Below, piece after piece: positions 24,774 to 33,597 of a DNA stretch of 64,000 nucleotides. Source of the stretch: Peribacillus sp044761985 (lineage in GTDB: Bacteria > Bacillota > Bacilli > Bacillales > DSM-1321). The stretch covers positions 494,789 through 558,788 of the forward strand of contig NZ_JBIWDK010000003.1 in assembly GCF_044761985.1 (NCBI RefSeq), given 5' to 3'. Every line of letters begins with the position of its first letter. Position 1 is the first letter of the stretch. The notes under the pieces are model-generated. The model saw only the letters and a program-made list of their open reading frames with translations. It was not told the origin of the DNA and searched no databases. Made by a program: the position numbers and the translations under genes.

Positions 24774-25553
24774 ATGAGATTCTCACAATCCATTGCTGTA
24801 ATAACAGGTGCAGGTTCGGGTATTGGGAAAGCGACAGCATTAAGGTTAACGGATGAGGGTGCACAGGTTTTATTAGTAGGAAGGACGAAAAGGAAGCTGA
24901 AAGAAGTGGCGGCTGAGATCAATGCCCGCCATACTATCCCGCTGGCTGACATTTTTCCTGCTGATGTTACGGATGAGGAAGACGTTAAAGAGCTGGCCAT
25001 GTATGTTACCGAACAATACCGGGATCTTCATATTTTGATAAACAACGCGGGAGGATCGAGGTCCTCCAAACTTTTAGATACCTCCACAGAAGTCTGGGAT
25101 ATGATCCAAGATGTCAATTTGAAAAGTGTCTTTCTTGTCTCAAAATATTTAGGGAAGGTGATGAAAGAAGCGGCAAGCCATGAACTTGACTCTGCCGGCA
25201 ATCGGGCCATCGTCAACACGGCCTCACTATCCGCCCATCAAGCAGGGGCCCATATCCCGCATTACAGTTCTGCTAAAGCTGGTGTACTTAGTCTGACGAA
25301 GTCATTGGCACTTGAACTGGCTCCATACGGAATCCGGGTTAATTCGGTATCACCGGGATTCATTGAAACTCCATTAACGGAGGATGGCTTGCAGAATGAG
25401 AAATTCCTGAAGTCGATACAAAGAAACACGGTCCTCGAAAGAGTAGGGAAGGCAGAGGAAATCAGTAACGTCATCGCATTTGTCGCTTCACCTGAAGCCT
25501 CATACATGACAGGCACCGATATTTTAGTGGATGGTGGATGGTTAATCAAATAA
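24774..25553 (+). CDS. SDR-family oxidoreductase (FabG-like)
   Basis: A 259-residue classical SDR: cofactor loop TGAGSGIGK (about 11-19), NNAGGSRSS (about 90-98), NTASLSAHQAG with the catalytic Ser (about 144-154), HYSSAKAG giving Tyr/Lys (about 158-165), and VNSVSPGFIETPL and VDGGWLIK near the end. It would interconvert a hydroxyl and a carbonyl, possibly on an acyl-CoA. It lies 35 bases after the ComB-like gene and 14 bases before the second enoyl-CoA hydratase, all co-directional, and so is taken as part of the catabolic cluster. The substrate is unknown. Confidence 0.85.
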   Translation: MRFSQSIAVITGAGSGIGKATALRLTDEGAQVLLVGRTKRKLKEVAAEINARHTIPLADIFPADVTDEEDVKELAMYVTEQYRDLHILINNAGGSRSSKLLDTSTEVWDMIQDVNLKSVFLVSKYLGKVMKEAASHELDSAGNRAIVNTASLSAHQAGAHIPHYSSAKAGVLSLTKSLALELAPYGIRVNSVSPGFIETPLTEDGLQNEKFLKSIQRNTVLERVGKAEEISNVIAFVASPEASYMTGTDILVDGGWLIK

Positions 25554-25567
25554 AGGGGGATGAAGAC

Positions 25568-26347
25568 ATGTTAAGAGAACATTTATTAACGGAGGTTTCC
25601 AATCATGTATTGCTGGTGACTTTGAACCGGCCTGAAAGTTTGAATGCCTTTAGTCCGGATATGATAGCGGACTTAACCAATACGATTGTTGATGTTCGGC
25701 AGAATTCTCAAATAAGAGCCATCGTAATCAGGGGAGCCGGACGGTCATTTTCCGCCGGAGGGGATGTCAAATCGATGGGCCAGGCCACTGCCGTACAAAT
25801 GTATGACCATGTCGGTAAACTGAATGATTGTATATTGGCGATGGATTCCTGCGAGGTTCCCATTATTGCCGCGGTACATGGATTTGCTGCAGGGGCTGGT
25901 TTTAATTTGGCACTTGCTTGCGATTTAATCGTGGCTGCAGAGGATAGCCAATTTGCTATGAGTTTTTCAAAGGTAGGGTTAATTTCGGATGGAGGTGGTT
26001 CATACTTTTTACCCAAATTAGTGGGACCGCATCTTGCCAAACAACTCTTTTTCTCGGCCGAACCGATTTCGGCCGAACGTTTACATCAGTTAGGCGTTAT
26101 CAATCATGTATTTCCATTGAATCAACTTGAAGAAGAAGTGTTAAAGATAGCCGACAAGCTGGCACATGGGCCAACAAAAGCCTATGGAATGATGAAAAAA
26201 CTTGTGAGTCATTCGTTTACGGCTTCACTTGAGGAAATACTTGAACAGGAACGGATTACCCAAACCCTAATGGGGACAACTGAAGATCATATAGAAGGGG
26301 TTACTGCATTCAAAGAGAAACGAAAGCCGAAATATACGGGGAACTAA
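25568..26347 (+). CDS. enoyl-CoA hydratase/isomerase (second copy)
   Basis: A 259-residue crotonase-fold protein. FSAGGDVKSMG and HGFAAGAGFNLALACD form the oxyanion hole. In place of the two hydratase glutamates it has GFNLALA (Asn/Leu) and FSKVGLISDGGGSYFL, where an Asp (LISDGG) is typical of isomerase or PaaG-type members. It may therefore isomerise a double bond or carry out a non-hydratase crotonase reaction rather than duplicate the upstream hydratase. The start at 25568 follows AAAGGGGGA; an earlier ATG at 25538 lies inside the SDR gene and would overlap it. Confidence 0.88.
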   Translation: MLREHLLTEVSNHVLLVTLNRPESLNAFSPDMIADLTNTIVDVRQNSQIRAIVIRGAGRSFSAGGDVKSMGQATAVQMYDHVGKLNDCILAMDSCEVPIIAAVHGFAAGAGFNLALACDLIVAAEDSQFAMSFSKVGLISDGGGSYFLPKLVGPHLAKQLFFSAEPISAERLHQLGVINHVFPLNQLEEEVLKIADKLAHGPTKAYGMMKKLVSHSFTASLEEILEQERITQTLMGTTEDHIEGVTAFKEKRKPKYTGN

Positions 26348-26362
26348 AAGAGGGGGAAGAAG

Positions 26363-27340
26363 ATGAAAGCCATACAATTTGAAGCCTATGGTGGACCTGA
26401 AGTTCTAAAGTTGACAGAAAAGGAAAAACCCACGCCTACCGGATATGAAGTGTTGATTGAAATTGACTGTGTCGGGGTTAACTATGCCGATACAGCCCGG
26501 CGAGAAGGGCAATATGTCGTACCAACGCCGCTCCCGTTTATTCCAGGTGCAGAAGTGGCAGGGGTTGTGGTGGAAGTAGGCGAAAAAGTAACCAAGATCA
26601 AGGCTGGAACTAGGGTTGTGAGTTTGATTGAATCAGGCGGCTATTCCGAATATGCCTTGTCCAATGAATTCTCCGCCATTCCATTACCGGCTGAAATCTC
26701 TTTCCATGATGCGGTTGCTTTACCCCTTCAAGGGCTAAGTGCGTATCACATCTTAAAGACGATGGGACGCCTGCAGGCTGGGGAAGCGGTACTTATCCAT
26801 GCAGCAGCCGGGGGCGTTGGAACGATTGCAGTCCAGCTTGCAAAGATTTTCGGGGCAGGGAAAGTAATTGCCACAGCTAGCACCGAAGAAAAACTGGAAC
26901 TCGCAAAAGAGATGGGGGCGGACGTACTCATTGATTATACGAAAGAGGGATGGGAGCTCGAAGTGAGAGAGGCGACAGACGGTAAGGGCGTGGATGTTGC
27001 CCTTGAAATGGCAGGAGGGGACATTTTCAATAAGACCCTGAAATGTCTGGCTCCTTTTGGTCGCATAGTCGTTTTTGGCAATGCTAGTCGTGAGCTATAT
27101 ACGATGAATCCTCAGAATTTAATGCGCCGTAATCAATCCGTCATAGGTTTTTTCCTACCCCAGATCATGAAAAGACCGGATTTGCTTGTACCGAGTATCG
27201 AAGAACTTTTCTCTTATGTAGCCTCAGGTAAACTAAAGATGACCATCGGAGGTATTTATCCAATCGAACAGGCTGCAGCGGTTCATGAAGAAATGAACGC
27301 GCGTCAAACGAAAGGGAAATTGATTTTGCAGATTAAATAA
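26363..27340 (+). CDS. quinone-oxidoreductase-type MDR enzyme
   Basis: A 325-residue medium-chain reductase of the zeta-crystallin/quinone oxidoreductase branch. It has no zinc-ligand cysteines. The NADPH-binding AAAGGVGTIAVQLAKIFGAGKV segment lies at about 147-168, and GADVLIDYTKEGW and GRIVVFGNAS follow. It may reduce an enone, quinone or 2-enoyl thioester using NADPH. As the last gene of the cluster (15 bases after the second hydratase) it is followed by a bidirectional terminator. AGAGGGGGAAG precedes the ATG. Confidence 0.87.
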   Translation: MKAIQFEAYGGPEVLKLTEKEKPTPTGYEVLIEIDCVGVNYADTARREGQYVVPTPLPFIPGAEVAGVVVEVGEKVTKIKAGTRVVSLIESGGYSEYALSNEFSAIPLPAEISFHDAVALPLQGLSAYHILKTMGRLQAGEAVLIHAAAGGVGTIAVQLAKIFGAGKVIATASTEEKLELAKEMGADVLIDYTKEGWELEVREATDGKGVDVALEMAGGDIFNKTLKCLAPFGRIVVFGNASRELYTMNPQNLMRRNQSVIGFFLPQIMKRPDLLVPSIEELFSYVASGKLKMTIGGIYPIEQAAAVHEEMNARQTKGKLILQIK

Positions 27341-27345
27341 GGAAA

Positions 27346-27382
27346 AAGGGTGTCCTTGAAGTTTCAGGATGCCCTTAAATTT
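27346..27382. terminator. bidirectional terminator ending the acyl-CoA cluster
   Basis: AAGGGTGTCCT / AGGATGCCCTT stem with two G-T pairs. The minus side has a T5 tract followed by more T; the plus side has TTAAATTT. It separates the cluster from a convergent gene. Confidence 0.75.
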
Positions 27383-27390
27383 GCGAGAGC

Positions 27391-27726
27391 TTAATCCGTT
27401 TCCGAGCTGACATCTTTATCGGGATGGAAAAAAGGGGCTTGAGGATCTCGTTTGGCTTCTAATAGTTCCCGATTTTCAGTCGAGTTCCAGCCAATATCAT
27501 TTGTCGGGTGGACCCATTCATCACCAGCCATGATTTCCGGGTCTGTATCCTCACTCCAATTTTCAAGCGGTGAATTGTCTGAGGCGTACTTGCTGTCCCC
27601 AATGACCACTCCATACTCATTCACAAATGGTGCTTCTGGTTTTATTCCAGTGTTTTTGAAGCTAGGTGCATTGATTTGATGTGGCTGAGTATCTGATAAA
27701 ATTGGGTTATCAAGTTTTTTCTTCAT
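27391..27726 (-). CDS. small hydrophilic protein (DUF3905-like)
   Basis: A 111-residue, Asp/Asn/Pro-rich soluble protein with no signal or membrane segment. It contains short aromatic motifs such as PFVNEYGVVIGDSKYAS, MAGDEWVHPTNDIGW and DPQAPFFHPDKD. It resembles the DUF3905 proteins of Bacillaceae as I recall them; this is not certain. The start is at 27726, where GGAGGAGGAT precedes the ATG; the longer frame to 27909 runs across the divergent promoter region. Divergently oriented to the two tiny genes at 27847 and 28006. Confidence 0.7.
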   Translation of the reverse strand: MKKKLDNPILSDTQPHQINAPSFKNTGIKPEAPFVNEYGVVIGDSKYASDNSPLENWSEDTDPEIMAGDEWVHPTNDIGWNSTENRELLEAKRDPQAPFFHPDKDVSSETD

Positions 27727-27846
27727 TATATCCTCCTCCGTTTTTAGTCTTAATGTACGCGAATGACGATATATTATCCGTGAATAATTTTGAACGGAAT
27801 TACCCCATTCTATAATGTTAACTTTTTTTATAGAGGTGGAATGAAA

Positions 27847-28005
27847 ATGAAAAGGAAAGCCAATGTTGATGGGGCTGTAAAAGCCAGTAAAACGCCGAAG
27901 AAGAATCAAGGAATAGATGAATTTTCAAATGAATTTGCAGCCGATGAAAATGTCATGAAGGGTGCAAACCGTAACTCTAAACAAGGCAGAAAAGGAAGAA
28001 GTTAA
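27847..28005 (+). CDS. small SspO-like candidate spore protein
   Basis: A 52-residue, very basic and hydrophilic protein beginning MKRKANVDGAV and containing DEFSNEFAADEN, then a basic tail GRKGRS. The KRKAN start and an EFA-type acidic motif recall minor SASPs such as SspO (KRKAN ... EEFANE), so a spore-core role is plausible but unproven. GAGGTGGA lies seven bases before the ATG at 27847; an ATG at 27841 is too close to that site. Upstream, TGAATA (27781) and CATTCTATA (27806) resemble a sigma-G promoter with a slightly long 19-base spacer. The next tiny gene starts directly at its stop. Confidence 0.6.
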   Translation: MKRKANVDGAVKASKTPKKNQGIDEFSNEFAADENVMKGANRNSKQGRKGRS

Positions 28006-28146
28006 ATGAATAAACAAACACGTAAACAACCAGAGAAAAAAGATAAGGCCCAGTACGTACGAACGGAATTCGGTATGGAATTTAGTGAAGATATGAATGC
28101 AACCGAGATCTATGAAATACTGGCCGCGAAAAATAACAAAAAGTAA
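28006..28146 (+). CDS. small 46-residue protein, possible spore protein
   Basis: A reading frame starting at the base after the preceding stop codon, with AAGGAAGAA upstream. The product is polar and basic at the N-terminus (NKQTRKQPEKKDK), then YVRTEFGMEFSEDMNATEIYEIL. The EFGMEFSEDMNA segment is reminiscent of the FGTEFASETNA repeat of gamma-type SASPs, which are cut by the germination protease after E-F-A; here Ser replaces Ala. Co-transcription with the previous gene and a strong terminator directly after it support a real two-gene unit. Identity uncertain. Confidence 0.55.
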   Translation: MNKQTRKQPEKKDKAQYVRTEFGMEFSEDMNATEIYEILAAKNNKK

Positions 28147-28190
28147 ATAAGGACGGACCCCACAAACAGGGGTCCGTCCTTATTCTTATT
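28146..28190. terminator. bidirectional terminator
   Basis: Perfect 16-base stem AATAAGGACGGACCCC with a seven-base loop, flanked by A/T tracts, between the tiny spore-type genes and the convergent radical SAM gene, whose last codons overlap its right arm. Confidence 0.9.
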
Positions 28191-29946
28191 GTATTGTGCT
28201 TTCAGCCTTAGATAGTGAAAAGATGCGAGAACCTTTACCACTTGGATCAAAATAGGCAAGCATGATGGAAGGTTGTTCAATTATGGTCCCATCCGTTAAG
28301 TAGGTTTCTAAATCAAACGGAAGTTCTTCAATCAAGGTATGCTTATATATTTCCTTTTCGTTCAGTTGTAAATCCCTGAAATCGGTTCCTAGGTGCTCGG
28401 GATGCTTAAGAATTTCTTCATAAATCTTAGAACGGCCATGTTTATCTAAAGAGGCTTCCCACCAAGGTTTACGTGGCTTATATTTTTGATTCTTAAAGTA
28501 ATCCAATTTCATGAGACCGATGACATTATTCAATTGATCGGTTTCCCTTTTAATCAAAAATAGCTCTAATCGCTTGAATAAATCTTCAAGCTGATGCCCA
28601 ATGCGTGACCAGCCCTGCTCATCCCAATAGGTGCCGAATTCCTGGAAGAAGTCGAATGGGGAGGTAAATACCGTTTCTACAAGAAACTCGGTTGTATGGT
28701 TCATTCGATGATCGTTCCAGTATTTTTCAAGGACATCTTCGACTTGTTTAATGCGGACAATATCATCAAAGGTTAAAACATTGTTTCCCAGGATTTCGTA
28801 AGGGGCATGATCACTGTAAATATAATCGTGTTCATCCGCTCTAATTCGCAGCCCAGTGCCACGCAACATTTTTAAGAATCCGAGTTGCATCTCTTCGGGG
28901 CGTAGTGCAAAAACATCATTGAAGGTCTTTCTGAATGAAAAATAATCTTCTTCAGGCAGGCCAGCAATTAAATCGAGATGCTGATCTATTTTCTGTCCGT
29001 CTTTTACCATCGTGACAGTTCGGGTCAACTTTTCGAAATTCTGTCTTCTCATCACGAGATCATTTGTATGATCATTCGTAGACTGTACACCGATTTCAAA
29101 ACGGAACAATCCGGCAGGCGCATGATCGTTCAAGAATTGAATGACTTCCGGGCGCATGATGTCAGCCGTGATTTCGAACTGAAAAACGACTCCAGGTTGA
29201 TGCTCATCAATTAAAAACCTGAACATCTCCATCGCATAGCTCCGGCTAATGTTAAAGGTACGATCGACAAACTTAATCGTTCTTGCCCCATTATCCATCA
29301 AATACCTGATGTCTTCTTTAATTTTTTCGCGGTCAAAATAGCGCACACCCACTTCAATCGATGATAGGCAGAACTGACAGCTGAACGGACAGCCACGGCT
29401 TGTCTCGATATACGTCACCCGTTTGGATATCTCATTACGATCTTCCTCTAAACGGTATGGTGAGGGAAGGGATTTCAGGTCCACCTTGCCATTCTGGGGC
29501 TGAATCACCTTTTTACCATCTTGCCGATAAGCAATTCCACTAACTTTCTTATAGTTGTGTTCCCCTTCAATTTCGGAAAGCAGGTCCTTGAAGGTTACTT
29601 CCCCCTCGCCAATGACAATAAAATCAGCACCTGGAATTTGATCTAGCCAATCATGAACATCGTAGGTCACTTCAGGACCACCGAGGATGATAACCAGTTC
29701 AGGATTGATCTTTTTAAGCATCGCCACGACTTTCATGGTTTCTTCGATATTCCATATATAACAACTGAATCCGATTACATCCGGCTTTTTGGAATAGAGG
29801 TCGCCGACGATGTTCATAATCGGATCTTTGATGGTGTATTCCGCAAGCTGTGCATCGTATTCCGGTTGGGCATAAGCCTTCAGGTATCGTATGGATAGAG
29901 ATGTATGGATGTATTTTGCATTAAGAGTACTAATAATTATATTCAT
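28186..29946 (-). CDS. B12-binding radical SAM protein with DUF4080 tail
   Basis: A 586-residue protein. Residues 1-140 form a B12-binding-like domain (GFSCYIWNIEET, LGGPEVTYD, IGEGEVTF). The radical SAM core carries CxxxCxxC at Cys186, Cys190 and Cys193 (SRGCPFSCQFC) for the 4Fe-4S cluster, followed by the expected EIGVQSTN and LIAGLPEEDY. The C-terminal 200 residues match the DUF4080-type extension seen in this Bacillaceae family. The B12 domain lacks an obvious DxHxxG cobalamin motif, so cobalamin may not be bound as in methyltransferases. Substrate unknown; it is not part of a visible pathway here. Confidence 0.85.
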   Translation of the reverse strand: MNIIISTLNAKYIHTSLSIRYLKAYAQPEYDAQLAEYTIKDPIMNIVGDLYSKKPDVIGFSCYIWNIEETMKVVAMLKKINPELVIILGGPEVTYDVHDWLDQIPGADFIVIGEGEVTFKDLLSEIEGEHNYKKVSGIAYRQDGKKVIQPQNGKVDLKSLPSPYRLEEDRNEISKRVTYIETSRGCPFSCQFCLSSIEVGVRYFDREKIKEDIRYLMDNGARTIKFVDRTFNISRSYAMEMFRFLIDEHQPGVVFQFEITADIMRPEVIQFLNDHAPAGLFRFEIGVQSTNDHTNDLVMRRQNFEKLTRTVTMVKDGQKIDQHLDLIAGLPEEDYFSFRKTFNDVFALRPEEMQLGFLKMLRGTGLRIRADEHDYIYSDHAPYEILGNNVLTFDDIVRIKQVEDVLEKYWNDHRMNHTTEFLVETVFTSPFDFFQEFGTYWDEQGWSRIGHQLEDLFKRLELFLIKRETDQLNNVIGLMKLDYFKNQKYKPRKPWWEASLDKHGRSKIYEEILKHPEHLGTDFRDLQLNEKEIYKHTLIEELPFDLETYLTDGTIIEQPSIMLAYFDPSGKGSRIFSLSKAESTIQ

Positions 29947-30085
29947 AAAAAATGGCGCAATGAAAGCGCCTATCTCCTTTCGTGTACATGTTATCTAAAA
30001 GCCAACAAGCACTAACGAATAATTGTACCATAGTCTCTTGGTTTTGGAAAACCACTTACAGTATAAAATGTTAAATAGAAGAAAT

Positions 30086-30117
30086 TAAAAGGACAACCCT
30101 ATGGCTGCCCTTTTTGT
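30086..30117 (-). terminator. weak terminator of acyltransferase gene
   Basis: Minus-strand hairpin GGGCAGCC / GGTTGTCC (imperfect) with TTTTAATTTC following; it directly follows the acyltransferase stop. Confidence 0.5.
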
Positions 30118-30118
30118 T

Positions 30119-31171
30119 CTAAAACCTGGTAGTAGATTGTTTATGTTCTTTACTAGGCTTTATATATTCTTTAACTTTACGAGCGAACTGTTTGGTCCTG
30201 GATATTTTCAATTCGATAATGGGCTGTGCCATGGAACCTATGATTTCGCTTGAAAGCATAACTGTAATCAAGAAGGAAAGCCCGGCTAGCATGATGAAGC
30301 TTTCGGTGTTACTAAAGTATTCCTGAAGGGTGCTTTCACGGAAAAAACGAATGAAGAAGCCGTGAAGCAAGTACACATACAGGGTTTGCTTACCCCAGTT
30401 GGTAAAGAAATATTGTTGTCTTGGGATAAAGGATAAAAAGCTAAACACTGTAATGACACTTAATCCGTAAAAACCAAGACGTTTAAACATGGATATGATG
30501 GACGCTTCCTCTAGCTCGGAATAGGGCTTAGAGCCAAGCAACCATTTATAATTGATATCTGCTTTTAAATAAAAACCGATGAAAACAACAAGGATGATAG
30601 AGAGTGATGCTATATGGACTTTAGGTGTAAATAGTCTTTTTAAATGATCTTTGTTTAAATGATACCCAATTAAAAACATGGGGAAAAATACAAACGTTCT
30701 CGATAAGCTTAGGAAATTGGAAATGAAGTCCACATATCCAATTAGCAAGGCGATTAGGAACGATAAACCTATACCGACAAGCGGCTTCAGTTTAGAGAAA
30801 CCGAGAAGCATGATATTCCAGCAAAATAAACTGATCAAGAACCACAAAGACCAATGGGGGGTGAGCATGTCTACATTGAAGGAAGAACGATCATAAAGAA
30901 AATAATAGTACACTGTGTAAATGATTTGGAAAATGATATAAGGTACGATCATTTTCATGGTGATTTTCGCTAAATACCCTTTTTGATAAAATCCTTTTGC
31001 AAAAAAACCGGAAACAAGGATGAAGGCCGGCATATGGAAGGAATAAATGGTTTTGTAAAGTGCATAAATCGTTTCACTATCGTTTATATAGGTGTTCAAC
31101 AAGTGTCCAAAAACGACAAAGCCCATGAGAATGAACTTAGCATTGTCAAAGAAAAAATCACGTTGTTTCAT
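30119..31171 (-). CDS. ykrP: membrane acyltransferase (acyltransferase 3 family, YkrP-like)
   Basis: A 350-residue polytopic protein with about ten transmembrane segments. The N-terminal FFFDNAKFILMGFVVFGHLL contains the conserved His of acyltransferase-3 proteins, and FHMPAFILVSGFFAK follows. Such enzymes O-acetylate wall polymers, exopolysaccharides or lipids. The start is at 31171 (MKQRDFFF) because GGAGGC lies just upstream; the frame continues 13 codons further without a ribosome site. In B. subtilis, ykrP lies next to kinE, and here a KinE-like kinase is divergently adjacent, so the symbol rests on position and family. Confidence 0.82.
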   Translation of the reverse strand: MKQRDFFFDNAKFILMGFVVFGHLLNTYINDSETIYALYKTIYSFHMPAFILVSGFFAKGFYQKGYLAKITMKMIVPYIIFQIIYTVYYYFLYDRSSFNVDMLTPHWSLWFLISLFCWNIMLLGFSKLKPLVGIGLSFLIALLIGYVDFISNFLSLSRTFVFFPMFLIGYHLNKDHLKRLFTPKVHIASLSIILVVFIGFYLKADINYKWLLGSKPYSELEEASIISMFKRLGFYGLSVITVFSFLSFIPRQQYFFTNWGKQTLYVYLLHGFFIRFFRESTLQEYFSNTESFIMLAGLSFLITVMLSSEIIGSMAQPIIELKISRTKQFARKVKEYIKPSKEHKQSTTRF

Positions 31172-31437
31172 AGTTGCCTCCAAATATTTATTTTTAGGAG
31201 AAGAAATCATTGTATCTCTATACCCTAAAAATAGAGATTGAAATCCATTATCATGGAAAGAGCTTAAATTTCCCTTAATTCAAAAATGAATTAAGAGAAT
31301 GGCAATATAAATTTTACACGCATGACTAATTCTATTCTACTGTTTTTTTTGGAATAGCGAGGGAATTTGGGGTGGATGTCGAAAGAGATAGGTGTCGAAA
31401 GAAATGAATGGAAGTAGGTTAGGAAAGGGGTTTGAAT

Positions 31438-33597
31438 ATGAATGTAGAGTACGAGGCTGTCTGTAATGAGGAGATCATCAGGTTGAATAAACACATCGAA
31501 GAATATAAAGAAATCTTTAATTCCATTATAGAGCCCCATATAATGATCGATGAAAACCTGAGATTCACCTATGCGAATGAGGCGGCATGCTTGTTGTTCG
31601 ATCAGCCCAGAGAACAACTGGCTAAACTGAAGCTTAGTGATTTTCTTCAAGCAAGTACCTTACTTGCAGTTGATGTGGAGGGATTAAGCAGGCATAAAAA
31701 GCCTCTTAAGAAAAGGAAAGCGGTACAACTCCATAATGGAAACATGAGGGAGTTTGAGTTTATACAGGTTGGGACACTTTCAGGTGGAAAGAGGATTTTT
31801 CGTTTGGAGGATGTGTCTGAAATCGATCAGGTCGGGAATTTGATGCCAACGCAAATGGTTTTGGATAATTTCGATACAGCAAAAGAGGGTATTCTCCTTT
31901 TAAGTCGTAAAGGACTTATACTAGAGGCAAACTCCGCATTCATGAATGGTTTGAAAATCAATAAAAGAGATCTTATTGGGAAAAGACTATCAGATTTGGT
32001 GACACATGATGATAAGTCACAGCTAGACGAAGGGGTTAGTGAAATTTTTACAACATTGAATTCTATGGGTGAATTGGAGGTAACCCTACATGGGAAGCCT
32101 TGTCGTTTTACTTTTTCAACCCGTACACCAGTCGGAAATGAATTATTCATAACGACGTTTTCGAAGATCACTGAATCGAATATTATTGAAAAGAAATTAG
32201 AGTCGAGCGAAAGGATTTTTGCCGAGTTATTTGATCAATCGATGGAAGGAATCGTTTTTTGGAATGAGGCCGGTGTTATTTTTCGAGTCAATCAATCAGC
32301 CTGTAAAATATTTGAATCCACTAAGGAAGAAATGATTGGCAGTGACATATGGAAATTCATCTATAAGGAAAATCGTTATTTTAAAAGAATGCTTGCTACT
32401 TTTGAAAGAGACGGCCAAGTCAGGGATGATATTTTTTATAAGATGCCAAACAATCAAATCAAATTACTTGAATTAACGGCAAAGAAACATGAGGGCGATG
32501 GGTATAATGTAACCATCTTTCGTAATGTAACCGAACGCTGGGAAATAGAAAAAGAATTAAGGAAAAGTGAAGAGAAATTCAGGAAAATTTTTGAGGGGTC
32601 ACTTGATGGGTTGATCTTATGGAACAAGGATGGATTTACGGACTTTAATGAATCAGGCAAGGCAATACTGGAAATCTCTAAGGAAAAACTCCTTTCTCTA
32701 ACCGTAAAGGAATTCATCGGAAAAGTACCGGAAAATGCAATTGATTTGAATGCACATGTGGAAGCGGTATATAAAAAAGGAGTGTATTCTTCCATCATTC
32801 CACTAAAATTCGAAGATGGAAGGATTAAGCATATTGAATTTTTAACAAGAGGCAATCTGTATTCAAACCTGAATTTAACCATTTTTCGCAATGTAAGTGA
32901 AAGGCTTGAAATGCAAGAACAAATCAGGAAATCGGATACCTTACATGTTGTTGGTGAACTTGCCGCCGGAATCGCCCATGAAATTAGAAACCCCATGACA
33001 GCTTTAAAAGGTTTCATCCAACTGCTTGAAGATTTGGTCAAAGAGGATTTCTCTACTTATTTTCACATAATCACTTCAGAAATACAGCGCATCGAGACGA
33101 TTATTACAGAGTTCCTGGTTTTGGCTAAACCGCAGGCCCTTCAATATTTGGAACAAGACTTGCACATCATCCTGAAAGAGACACTGGAGCTTTTAGCGGC
33201 ACAAGCTTTACTTAATAATGTCCGCTTTGAGACAGATTTTGAGGGAATTGCATGCAACATATTCTGTGAAGCAAATCAGTTAAAACAAGTATTTATCAAT
33301 ATTATTAAAAATGCACTGGAAGTCATGCCGGATGGCGGCACAATTCGTATCCAATCGAGCCAAGTATCAAATAGCCACGTTCGCATCTCGATTATTGACC
33401 AAGGAAACGGGATATCCAAAGAAAAGTTAAAAAAGTTAGGTGAGCCATTTTATACGACAAAGGAAAGAGGGACCGGCCTCGGATTGATGGTCAGCTATAA
33501 AATCATAGAAGAACATAATGGATATATCGAAGTGGAAAGCGAAGTCGATAAAGGGACAGTTTTTCATATCTATTTGCCCATTAAAAGTGAAGCTTAG
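31438..33597 (+). CDS. kinE: multi-PAS sensor histidine kinase (KinE-like)
   Basis: A 719-residue kinase without transmembrane helices. Four PAS-like modules in series (about 15-130, 140-250, 255-375 and 380-495; recurring phrases such as EGIVFWNEAGVIFRVN and DGLILWNKDGFTDFNE) lead into a HisKA domain with phospho-acceptor His514 in GIAHEIRNPMT and an HATPase domain (NIIKNALEVM, DQGNGIS, EPFYTTK, GTGLGLMV). Probably cytoplasmic, feeding the Spo0F phosphorelay. Length, several PAS domains and a neighbouring ykrP-like gene match KinE of B. subtilis. ATG at 31438 lies seven bases after AGGAAAGGGG; a TTG at 31432 is too close. Confidence 0.87.
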   Translation: MNVEYEAVCNEEIIRLNKHIEEYKEIFNSIIEPHIMIDENLRFTYANEAACLLFDQPREQLAKLKLSDFLQASTLLAVDVEGLSRHKKPLKKRKAVQLHNGNMREFEFIQVGTLSGGKRIFRLEDVSEIDQVGNLMPTQMVLDNFDTAKEGILLLSRKGLILEANSAFMNGLKINKRDLIGKRLSDLVTHDDKSQLDEGVSEIFTTLNSMGELEVTLHGKPCRFTFSTRTPVGNELFITTFSKITESNIIEKKLESSERIFAELFDQSMEGIVFWNEAGVIFRVNQSACKIFESTKEEMIGSDIWKFIYKENRYFKRMLATFERDGQVRDDIFYKMPNNQIKLLELTAKKHEGDGYNVTIFRNVTERWEIEKELRKSEEKFRKIFEGSLDGLILWNKDGFTDFNESGKAILEISKEKLLSLTVKEFIGKVPENAIDLNAHVEAVYKKGVYSSIIPLKFEDGRIKHIEFLTRGNLYSNLNLTIFRNVSERLEMQEQIRKSDTLHVVGELAAGIAHEIRNPMTALKGFIQLLEDLVKEDFSTYFHIITSEIQRIETIITEFLVLAKPQALQYLEQDLHIILKETLELLAAQALLNNVRFETDFEGIACNIFCEANQLKQVFINIIKNALEVMPDGGTIRIQSSQVSNSHVRISIIDQGNGISKEKLKKLGEPFYTTKERGTGLGLMVSYKIIEEHNGYIEVESEVDKGTVFHIYLPIKSEA

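Noticed and set aside
32454..33041. 195-residue minus-strand frame inside the KinE-like kinase
   Set aside because: Shadow of a strongly coding plus-strand gene; no start signals.
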